NCBI GenBank assembly: GCA_910588065.1
Contig: CAJUPZ010000024.1
Coordinates: forward strand, 1 to 42,632
Reading direction: 5' to 3'
DNA: 42,632 nt
DNA from: an uncultured Muribaculaceae bacterium
GTDB lineage: Bacteria > Bacteroidota > Bacteroidia > Bacteroidales > Muribaculaceae
Below, in pieces: positions 36,301 through 42,632 of this stretch. Below the pieces are notes generated by a model. It did not search any database, was not told the DNA's origin, and worked only from the letters and a program-made list of their open reading frames with translations. Position numbers and translations under genes: made by a program. The first letter of the stretch is position 1. Each line of letters begins with the position of its first letter.

Positions 36301-36418
36301 CGCAATCGCAATGATCGGCTCAATGGTCGTCGGCACCCTGATAAGCATTTTCCTCATACCCCTCGTTTACTGGCTGATATACCGCAAACATGACAAATCT
36401 CAAAAAGCAACGGCATGA
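33323..36418 (+). CDS. RND efflux permease 1 (HAE1-type)
   Basis: The protein has 1031 residues from a GTG start (MVHFLLKRPIAVLMAFLACTIVGLV, TM1). The TM4 proton-relay motif GMMIDNSVIVTENI keeps one Asp of the usual pair. TM10 has GIVVNDSILKLDAINE, as in HAE1 pumps that lack the AcrB-type Lys. Two large periplasmic loops are present. It exports hydrophobic compounds in known relatives; the substrate here is unknown. The ATGA at 36415-36418 couples it to the lipoprotein gene. Confidence 0.92.
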   Translation: MVHFLLKRPIAVLMAFLACTIVGLVTYFSLPVSLLPSIAIPHITVQVTGDNTGARELENNVTSVVRRQLLQVGGLNEIRSETRDGMGIIQLEFEYGVNTDLAFIEVNEKIDAAMNSLPKDTKRPKAIKASATDIPVLYLNMTLRDNRPFTEPDEAAFLNMCELAENVVRRRIEQLPEIAMADITGIPSRELSIVPDPDKMKVAGITIEDIESALTANNVEPGSMTVRDGYYEYNVHISNQLRTVEDVQNIFIRTKDRMERLGDFCRIAIVAANEEGFSYSNGKRAVTIAIIKQSEENMDRMKEALASVTDYFSSLYPDIEFVQSRNQTELLDYTISNLVQNLILGFILVFIVTAIFMGEARSSIIIGSSIIVAIIITFLLFYLFHVSLNIISLSGLILAVGMMIDNSVIVTENITQYRHRGMTLLKSCDLGTSEMITPMLSSSLTTVAVFLPLIFMSGIAGAIFTDQAFSITAGLAVSYIVGIMLLPVIYMIVYGRKARKHKQPTDIKSSRLSGRINSWMDKVYTRIIDFVFARKWLFIIIIALIIPLCVVMFFVLPVERMPEIDQSEAIVKVEWNENINVDENAARVNAVLSGLDSTVVMHSAYIGVQDFLLDAGSELSPSEAEIYIKTASTSDIGPAQKRITELLQQKYPSALATFSPPENIFEKIFASGEADLEARLSSADRAKTADVETLLRLERDIEQATGIQSSGVPLRDRINIIIDREKLLVYRVDFSSVSRALRTAFKSNSVSTLRSFQQYLPIGISGEGNTVESILATTMIETRPDDKGVKSEIPLKYLVSVVRDQDIKNISAGRNGEFVPLDYYDIPDPQATMNSISATIDKTPGWEADFTGSIFSNARMMNEMVVILAISILLMYFILCAQFESFLQPLIVLLEIPLDIAFALITLWICGHTLNLMSAIGIIVTCGIVVNDSILKLDAINELRKAGTPLTEAIHTAGLRRLRPIIMTSLTTIFAMVPTLFTSDMGSELQRPLAIAMIGSMVVGTLISIFLIPLVYWLIYRKHDKSQKATA

Positions 36419-37461
36419 AAAGTTCTTTGAATAAACTCCTCGGATACTCTGCCGCAATGTTGCTGTACGCATGTAGCGGCTCCCCCGCCACAGAGGAACC
36501 CAATGAAATATATTTCACCGACAACATCACCGTTTATCCTGCCGGAGCCTTCCCAACCGACACTCTCTTATCCGGAGATATTATCATCGATGAAGTGATG
36601 GGAGCCCGGGATGCTTCATCAGGTCAAGGAATTATCGCAATACCTACCCCTGACGATTCTCCACTTTTCAAATTATACACACCCTCCGGCGACTCTATCG
36701 GCGCTTACGGCATAAAGGGCCAGGGGCCTGATGATTTCTACAACACCAACATCATCAAGGTTGACCTTGCCGACAATGGCGATACTTGCCTGTGGGTCAA
36801 CGATGTGTCCAATAAACAATTCAAGCGTCTCAACATATCTCTAAGCCGCCGCACAGGCTCCGCGAGAGTAGACTCCACGATACAGGTGCCATTTGGCGTG
36901 GTAAACGGATTCTTAGCCGGCAATCGCGCTGTGATGGAGCTGATGGACAACAACTCCTACAAGCTGATGTGGCGTGATGTCGACAATACCGCCGACACTA
37001 TCCACACCGAGCAGATGTACATCTACCCGACAGAGGATTTCTATGCTTTCTACTCCAACGCAAATGTGGCGCCCGATGGCAAACATGTGGTATACGCCAT
37101 GTCCTACTTCAACCAGGCCAACATAGTTGACATACCCTCAATGGAGCGACGCGCGGTGTCCATAGGAAATATCAACGGCTACGAGGATTCATACAACAGC
37201 CTGGAACGGGAACCCAAGTTCAAGTTTTATGGCGCCGTGGCCTGCGGCAACGACAGCTTCTGCGCCATATACAAAGGCACACCCTATGATAACGAAACAG
37301 AAAGTGACTACACCACTGTCCATTCTTTCAACTACGATGGCTCGGTACGCGGCATATATGCGCTCCCGGGCAAAATCACTTCCTTGTTTTTCAATCCCGA
37401 ATCCGGCAAATTCTGCGGCATTGACGATGATGACCGCGTAATTCAATACAACATACAATGA
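36415..37461 (+). CDS. Propeller-type lipoprotein embedded in the RND operon
   Basis: The protein has 348 residues. The signal is followed by a Cys in LLYACSG, so it is probably lipidated. IKGQGPDDFYN (about 100-110) matches the GQGP motif of Bacteroidetes 6-bladed propeller/TolB-like lipoproteins, the same family type as the two duplicated genes at 24-26 kb, though distant in sequence. Its start overlaps the RND1 stop (ATGA) and its stop overlaps the TolC-like start (ATGA, 37458-37461), so it is made together with the pump. A role in pump assembly, substrate capture or sensing is possible; none is known to me. Confidence 0.75.
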   Translation: MKSSLNKLLGYSAAMLLYACSGSPATEEPNEIYFTDNITVYPAGAFPTDTLLSGDIIIDEVMGARDASSGQGIIAIPTPDDSPLFKLYTPSGDSIGAYGIKGQGPDDFYNTNIIKVDLADNGDTCLWVNDVSNKQFKRLNISLSRRTGSARVDSTIQVPFGVVNGFLAGNRAVMELMDNNSYKLMWRDVDNTADTIHTEQMYIYPTEDFYAFYSNANVAPDGKHVVYAMSYFNQANIVDIPSMERRAVSIGNINGYEDSYNSLEREPKFKFYGAVACGNDSFCAIYKGTPYDNETESDYTTVHSFNYDGSVRGIYALPGKITSLFFNPESGKFCGIDDDDRVIQYNIQ

Positions 37462-38939
37462 AACTACGATTCATACTGTTAACACTCTTGCTCGCCGCGG
37501 CTACCGCTTCGGCCCAGCGACATGTGAAGCTGAATCTGACCCGCACAATCGAGATTGCAAACGACAGCTCGCTGCAGGCTTTCCGAAACCAGAACCTGTA
37601 TATGTCAGGCTATTGGGAATATATCTCCTACCGCGCAGGACGCTTGCCGAGCCTATCCATGAACCTCACCCCCGCAAGCTACAACCGCTATATCGCCAAG
37701 GTCTACAACTACGATGAGAACAAAGACGAATACCGTGCGCAGCAGATGTACTCCGCAAGTGCAGGACTGAACATTTCGCAGAATTTCGACCCCCTCGGCG
37801 GTACTTTCTACCTTGAGACAAACCTCAATTACCTGCGAAACTTCGGCACATCAAAATCCACCCAGTTCACAACAATTCCCGTCAGAATAGGCTACTCCCA
37901 GTCGCTCATCGGCTTCAACCAGTTCAAATGGGACAGGCGCATCGAGCCGGTGAAATATGAGAAAGCGAAGAAACAGTTTCTCTACAACATGGAGGAGGTG
38001 AGCGAAAACGCTGTCACATACTTCTTTACACTCGCCCTCGCGCAGGCCGAGCACCGTCTGGCCATTGACAACCTCGCCTCATGCGACACCCTTTACACTA
38101 TCGGCGAACGACGCTTCAAAATCGCAGCAATATCCCAGGCCGACCTCCTTACCCTGAAGCTCGACAAGGTAAACGCCGCAAACACTGTCGAAAACACCCG
38201 CATTGCCCTCAAAAGAGCGATGTTCACACTCGCCACATACCTCGGCATGGAGAAAGACACCGAAATTGAGGTTGACCTCCCCGGCATTCCCTCTGCCAAA
38301 GATATCTCCGCCGACCTCGCCCTGATGTACGCCAAGCAAAACAACCCCACACTGCTATCCCACAAACAGAGCATCCTCGAAGCTCAGCGCGATGTGCGCA
38401 GAACAAAAGTGGAGCAGCGCATAAACGCAACTCTCAACGCAAGCATCGGCTACAACCAGGTGGCCGAAAAGCTCGGTCTCGCCTACTCCCACCCCCTGAG
38501 GCAGGACCTTGTGTCACTCTCCATCTCCATTCCGCTGATCGACTGGGGCGTGCGCAAAGGCAAGCTGAATATGGCAAAAAACAACCTCAGCGTGCTCGAA
38601 ATCACTGCCCGTCAGGAGGAGATTTCCCTTGAGGAGGAGATTATAATGACCGTAAACGACTTCAACATCCAGCAAGGACTGATTGCAAGCGCAATCGAAG
38701 CGCTCGACCTCGCCGAAACAGCCTACAGCCAGACAAAGCAACGCTTCATTATCGGCAAAGTAGACCTCAACACTCTCACCCTCAGCCTGAACCGCCAGCA
38801 GGACGCCAACAAGAACTATGTGTCTGCGCTCCAGAACTACTGGCTAAGCTACTACAAGCTCCGAAAGCTCACCCTGTTTGACTTCGAGACAAACATGGAG
38901 CTGTCATCCAAATTCGACATCATGAACCGCGTAAGGTAA
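37458..38939 (+). CDS. TolC-family outer-membrane efflux channel
   Basis: The protein has 493 residues. A cleavable signal (LRFILLTLLLAAATASA) is followed by a duplicated helical OEP pattern (repeats with ALAQAEHRLAIDNLASCDTLYTIGERRFKIAAISQADLLTLKLDKVNA and AIEALDLAETAYSQTKQRFIIGKVDLNTLTLS in the two halves). It forms the outer-membrane duct for the pump. The start overlaps the lipoprotein stop; RND2 begins 16 bases after its stop. Confidence 0.88.
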   Translation: MKLRFILLTLLLAAATASAQRHVKLNLTRTIEIANDSSLQAFRNQNLYMSGYWEYISYRAGRLPSLSMNLTPASYNRYIAKVYNYDENKDEYRAQQMYSASAGLNISQNFDPLGGTFYLETNLNYLRNFGTSKSTQFTTIPVRIGYSQSLIGFNQFKWDRRIEPVKYEKAKKQFLYNMEEVSENAVTYFFTLALAQAEHRLAIDNLASCDTLYTIGERRFKIAAISQADLLTLKLDKVNAANTVENTRIALKRAMFTLATYLGMEKDTEIEVDLPGIPSAKDISADLALMYAKQNNPTLLSHKQSILEAQRDVRRTKVEQRINATLNASIGYNQVAEKLGLAYSHPLRQDLVSLSISIPLIDWGVRKGKLNMAKNNLSVLEITARQEEISLEEEIIMTVNDFNIQQGLIASAIEALDLAETAYSQTKQRFIIGKVDLNTLTLSLNRQQDANKNYVSALQNYWLSYYKLRKLTLFDFETNMELSSKFDIMNRVR

Positions 38940-38955
38940 TCTCCTCGTTGAACGC

Positions 38956-41900
38956 ATGAAAAAGAACCTGTCATCATTCACCGTCATTGTGGCATTCATT
39001 GCGCTTGCCATTGTCGGCATTGCGCTCGTGCCGCGGCTGCCGGTCAAGCTCTCTCCCTCGCGCAATCTCCCCTCGCTGACAGTCTCTTTCTCCATGCAGA
39101 ACACCTCTGCCCGCGTTATCGAAAGCGAGGTCACAAGCAAGCTCGAATCAATGCTCGCAAGGGTGCAGGGCGTAAAGGAAATAAACTCCACTTCAAACAA
39201 CAACAGCGGCTACATAACCCTCGGCCTCGACAAGCACGCCGACATTGAGATGACACGCTTCGAGGTGTCAACAATCGTGCGCCAGGCATGGTCGCAGCTG
39301 CCGGACGGGGTTACGTACCCCCAGATAACTACCCGCCAGGCCGACAACAAGGCATCTCGCCCATTCCTCTCTTTCACCCTCAACGCCCCGGCAACCCCTT
39401 TTGAAATCCAGAATTTCGCCGAAGAAAACATCAAGCCGGCCCTCGGATTGCTCAAAGGGGTGTACAAAGTGGAGCTCAGCGGAGCGATGCCTATGGAATG
39501 GCAGCTCGAATATGACAGCGACAGGCTCCACGCACTCGGCCTGACTCCTGACGACATCCGCAAGGCTATCTCGGAAAACTCCGGCTCGCAGTTTCTCGGA
39601 ATAGCCGAAGTGGGCGACGAGTGGCTGAGAGTCAACACTATCACTACCGGACAGGACACCGTTTTCCACGCTTCCGAAATCAATGTTTCCACCGCCGACG
39701 GCACCATGATTCCGCTCGACAGGCTCGTCACAGTCACCTACACCGAGGCTCAGCCCAGAAGCTACTACCGCATAAACGGACTCAACTCGATATACCTCAA
39801 CATCTCCGCCGAAGAGGACGCAAACCAGATTCAGCTCGCAAAAGAGGTGAAGCGCCTGATGGAGCAGCTCAAAGCGAAAATGCCCCAGGGCTACCAGACA
39901 ACCCTCTCATACGACGCCACCGAGTCCATCAACAACGAGCTCTCGAAAATATACTTCCGCTCAGGCCTCACTTTCCTGATTCTACTCCTCTTTGTGGCGG
40001 TGATAACCCTCAATCTCCGCTACATGCTCATAATCACCATCTCGCTGATTATCAACCTCGCGGTAGCTGTGATTTTCTACTACATCTCAGGAATTGAGAT
40101 TCAGCTCTACTCCCTCGCCGGTATTACAATCTCCCTCAACCTCATCATCGACAACATCATCGTGATGACGGATCACATCACTCACAAGGCAAACCTCAAG
40201 GCTTTCACATCGGTGCTCGCCGCAACCCTCACTACTGTCGGAGCGCTCGGCATCGTCTTCTTCCTCAACGAAGACATTCGCCTCAACCTCCAGGACTTTG
40301 TGGCGGTGGTTATCATCAACCTCACTGTCTCTCTCTTCGTGGCCCTCTTCCTCGTGCCGGCGCTTATTGAACGGATCGGACTGACGCTACGCAAAAGCAA
40401 GCGCAAACGCAACAGCCGCAAACGCTTCGCAATAGCCTTCACCCGATTCTACACCCGTTTCATCCTGTTCTGCCGGCGATTCAGATGGGCTATGTATGTA
40501 GGGCTCGTGCTCCTCTTCGGCCTTCCGGTGTTCATGCTCCCCGAAAAGGTGGAGGGCGAGGGCCGGTGGGCGGAATTCTACAACAAAACCCTCGGCGCCA
40601 AAACCTATAAGGAGAATGTGCGCCCCATTGTCGACAAAGCGCTCGGCGGCTCACTAAGGCTGTTTGTAAAAGACGTATACTCAGGCGGTTACTTCAACCG
40701 CTCCGAATCCGAGCCGACGCTCAGCGTCACAGCCACCCTACCGAACGGCTCCACTCTGTCGCAGATGAACGACCTCATCATGAAGATGGAGAGCTTCCTC
40801 ACTACCTTCCCCGAAATTAAGCAGTTTCAAACCCAGGTCTACAACGCCAACAGGGCAAACCTCTCCATCACATTCACCCCCGACGCCCGAAACACCAGCT
40901 TCCCTTACCGCCTCAAAAGCGACATCATTTCAAAGGCTCAGACTCTCGGCGGAGGCAGCTGGAGCGTGTACGGCCTTGAGGACCAGGGCTTCAACAACGA
41001 TGTGCGCGAAGGCTCCGGCTCATACCGCGTCAAAATGCTCGGATTCAACTACGACGAACTCGAGCAGTGGGCCGACTCGCTCAAAAACCTCCTCCTCACC
41101 CACCGCCGCATCAAGGAGGTCAACATCAACTCACAGTTCCTCTGGTACAAGGAAGACTACAGCGAGGTGGCCCTCAACATCGACAAGCAGAAGCTCGCCA
41201 AAGAAAACATCTCTGTCGGTCAGCTCTTTGCAGCACTCGCCCCGATCTTCGGCCGCGACATCAACTCCGGCGTCATCAACGGCAACCGTGGCTCTGAAAA
41301 CATCCTACTCCATAGCCGCCAGGGATTCGAGTACGACGTATGGGCTCTCATGAACATGCCCATTTCAATAGGCTCGCGCTCTATAAAACTCGCCGACTTC
41401 GCAACCGTCGAAAAACGCAACGCACCGCCCTCCATCTCTAAGGAAAACCAGCAATACCGGCTCTGCCTGCAGTACGAATACATCGGCTCAAACACCCAGG
41501 GAAGAAAGATTCTCGAAGCCGACCTGAAGACCATAAATGACCGCCTGCCGCTCGGCTACACTGCGCAGACCGAAGACTACTTCTACCGCTTCGGCAAAGA
41601 CGACGGCACCACATACTGGTTGCTGCTCCTCGTCATCGTCATAATCTTCTTCACAACAAGCATCCTCTTCAACTCCCTCTCCCAGCCGCTTGCCATCATT
41701 TTCACCATCCCCATCTCATTCATCGGCGTATTCCTCGTATTCTTCTTCACCGGGGTGAACTTCGACCAAGGCGGCTTCGCATCATTCATCCTGCTGTGCG
41801 GCATCACCGTCAACGCCTCCATATACGTGCTCAACGAATTCAACACCCTCCGCTCTCGTTTCCCACGCAAATCATCCCTAAGCCTATACATAAAAGCCTG

Positions 41901-42105
41901 GAACACAAAGATATTACCCATATTCCTCACCGTAGTGTCGACAATCCTCGGCTTCATCCCCTTCATGATTGGCAAAGGCAAGGAAGGATTCTGGTTCCCC
42001 ATGGCGCTCGGCACAATCGGCGGCCTCCTCATGTCCCTCATCGGCATCTTCGTCTACCTCCCCCTCTTCACCCTCCGCCTCCCCTCCCGCAAACCAAAAA
42101 AATAA
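38956..42105 (+). CDS. RND efflux permease 2, divergent
   Basis: The protein has 1049 residues. It is homologous in layout to RND1 but distant in sequence. The TM4 motif is LNLIIDNIIVMTDHI, with one Asp. The TM10 region is CGITVNASIYVLNEFN. It begins with a TM1 (SSFTVIVAFIALAIVGIAL) lacking the usual FIxRP prefix. It has a Lys/Arg-rich stretch (LRKSKRKRNSRKRF) between the halves. Two RND pumps sharing one adaptor and one channel recall MdtBC, where two different subunits form one pump. It is the last gene of the operon. Confidence 0.9.
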   Translation: MKKNLSSFTVIVAFIALAIVGIALVPRLPVKLSPSRNLPSLTVSFSMQNTSARVIESEVTSKLESMLARVQGVKEINSTSNNNSGYITLGLDKHADIEMTRFEVSTIVRQAWSQLPDGVTYPQITTRQADNKASRPFLSFTLNAPATPFEIQNFAEENIKPALGLLKGVYKVELSGAMPMEWQLEYDSDRLHALGLTPDDIRKAISENSGSQFLGIAEVGDEWLRVNTITTGQDTVFHASEINVSTADGTMIPLDRLVTVTYTEAQPRSYYRINGLNSIYLNISAEEDANQIQLAKEVKRLMEQLKAKMPQGYQTTLSYDATESINNELSKIYFRSGLTFLILLLFVAVITLNLRYMLIITISLIINLAVAVIFYYISGIEIQLYSLAGITISLNLIIDNIIVMTDHITHKANLKAFTSVLAATLTTVGALGIVFFLNEDIRLNLQDFVAVVIINLTVSLFVALFLVPALIERIGLTLRKSKRKRNSRKRFAIAFTRFYTRFILFCRRFRWAMYVGLVLLFGLPVFMLPEKVEGEGRWAEFYNKTLGAKTYKENVRPIVDKALGGSLRLFVKDVYSGGYFNRSESEPTLSVTATLPNGSTLSQMNDLIMKMESFLTTFPEIKQFQTQVYNANRANLSITFTPDARNTSFPYRLKSDIISKAQTLGGGSWSVYGLEDQGFNNDVREGSGSYRVKMLGFNYDELEQWADSLKNLLLTHRRIKEVNINSQFLWYKEDYSEVALNIDKQKLAKENISVGQLFAALAPIFGRDINSGVINGNRGSENILLHSRQGFEYDVWALMNMPISIGSRSIKLADFATVEKRNAPPSISKENQQYRLCLQYEYIGSNTQGRKILEADLKTINDRLPLGYTAQTEDYFYRFGKDDGTTYWLLLLVIVIIFFTTSILFNSLSQPLAIIFTIPISFIGVFLVFFFTGVNFDQGGFASFILLCGITVNASIYVLNEFNTLRSRFPRKSSLSLYIKAWNTKILPIFLTVVSTILGFIPFMIGKGKEGFWFPMALGTIGGLLMSLIGIFVYLPLFTLRLPSRKPKK

Positions 42106-42170
42106 CCTCCCCCGCCCCCCGTAGGGGCGCCGATACATCGCGCCCTCATCATCCTATCCACCGCATAGGG
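42106..42170 (+). other. Non-coding, C-rich start of the right-edge region
   Basis: A C-rich stretch with GCCCC...GGGGC arms (about 42112-42129) lies just after the RND2 stop and may end transcription, but it has no T-tail. No gene seen. Confidence 0.4.
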
Positions 42171-42316
42171 CCTCGCCGACGTCCGAGCGCCCGGAGGGTG
42201 CGTTTATTTTGTTAACCGCGTATATAGTGCCCGGATTATCAGCAATATACTAAAAATGGTGCCGGAGGTACCACACTTGAACGGAGCTGCGGTGACTTCC
42301 ACCTGCGGCGAGCGGG
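42171..42316 (+). repeat. Dispersed hairpin repeat, copy B (full length)
   Basis: The unit runs CCTCGCC, GCGCCC-GGA-GGGTGC hairpin (42187-42201), TTATTTTGTTAACC, a CCGCGTAT hairpin (degenerate here), GGTGCC-GGA-GGTACC hairpin, ACACTTGAACGGAGC, and a C-rich/G-rich end stem. Copy C matches it at nearly every position 316 bases further on. Confidence 0.85.
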
Positions 42317-42330
42317 TGGCCAGAAAATAG

Positions 42331-42484
42331 CGTGGGTGTGGAGCGTAGCGACACCCCACGTTAGCGCATCCCTTCAAAATAAGACCCGCAGCGCGCGGGT
42401 CGCGAGAAAACCCTCCCCTCTAACGTCAAAAAAAACACCTATCCGAATTATAAGAATTATTCGAATTACCCTCCCCTCTAACGT
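42331..42484 (+). other. Spacer between the two right-edge repeat copies, with three structured motifs
   Basis: CGTGGGTGT pairs with ACACCCCACG (42331-42360, one bulge). GACCCGC pairs with GCGGGTC (42383-42401). CCTCCCCTCTAACGT occurs twice, ending at 42425 and 42484. No gene seen. Confidence 0.6.
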
Positions 42485-42486
42485 GG

Positions 42487-42632
42487 CCTCGCCATCACCC
42501 GAAGCGCCCGGAGGGTGCGATTATTTTGTTAACCGCGTACGTAGTGCGCGGATTACCAGCGCATTACCCATATGGTACCGGAGGTACCACACTTGAACGG
42601 AGCTGCGGTGACTTCCACCCGCGGCGAGCGGG
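42487..42632 (+). repeat. Dispersed hairpin repeat, copy C (cut by the window end)
   Basis: A direct repeat of copy B, including a perfect GGTACC-GGA-GGTACC hairpin and CCGCGTAC-GTA-GTGCGCGG. It runs off the window at 42632, exactly where the homologous part of copy B ends (42316). Confidence 0.85.

Noticed and set aside
42336..42596. Open frame at the right edge (86 codons)
   Set aside because: It runs through the hairpin repeats and their spacer, with no family resemblance.

Overview
The window looks like chromosomal DNA of a Bacteroidales gut bacterium, most likely of the Muribaculaceae type; the family is an inference. The support is: recurrent Bacteroidetes promoters (TTG, 19-20 bases, TAnnTTTG); SPII lipoproteins with a Cys lipobox; a secreted protein ending in a type IX secretion sorting domain; a DUF4906-like surface protein; 6-bladed propeller lipoproteins with a GQGP motif; and ribosomal operons rplM-rpsI-rpsB-tsf and rplU-rpmA. 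Most genes have GC-rich codon use. The N-terminal part of the 1854-residue secreted protein, the AlbA-domain gene and the toxin/antitoxin-like pair are clearly richer in AT.

Layout. Bases 1-3000 hold the 3' part of a large surface/fimbria-like gene whose reading frame is broken by an in-frame TAA near the left edge. Bases 3000-3577 are non-coding, with a terminator, an inverted pair of a structured dispersed repeat, a promoter, a C10 tract and an attenuator-like hairpin. A 1854-residue secreted T9SS-type protein follows (3578-9142). Bases 9280-14847 are a tightly overlapping six-gene unit: a Ca2+/cation antiporter plus five genes matching the Campylobacter CMP-legionaminic acid set (legF, ptmF, ptmA, legG, ptmE), without the synthase and the UDP-sugar steps. 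Then come obgE and a YfiH/PgeF-like gene, with a convergent DUF115/GT42-like gene that could be a nonulosonic-acid transferase.

Bases 17700-20930 hold tRNA-Leu(UAA), an AlbA_2/ATPase-like/winged-helix regulator with a 12-bp tandem repeat, and a RecD2-like helicase. The ribosomal operon rplM-rpsI-rpsB-tsf runs leftward from about 24 kb. Behind it is a tandem duplication of a propeller lipoprotein gene, and all three transcription units carry a homologous promoter block. A toxin/antitoxin-like pair (26763-27615), two glycosyltransferases (27664-29842), a heptamer repeat in two inverted arms, an MFS transporter and rplU-rpmA follow.

Bases 32168-42105 form a 10-kb efflux operon: adaptor lipoprotein, RND pump 1, propeller lipoprotein, TolC-type outer-membrane channel, RND pump 2. 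The propeller lipoprotein is embedded by ATGA overlaps on both sides. The right edge (42106-42632) is non-coding and carries two direct copies of the dispersed hairpin repeat.

The strongest leads for something undescribed are the structured dispersed repeat, the propeller lipoprotein wired into a two-pump RND operon, the legionaminate cluster with an adjacent GT42/DUF115-like gene, and the promoter block shared by the ribosomal operon and the duplicated lipoproteins.
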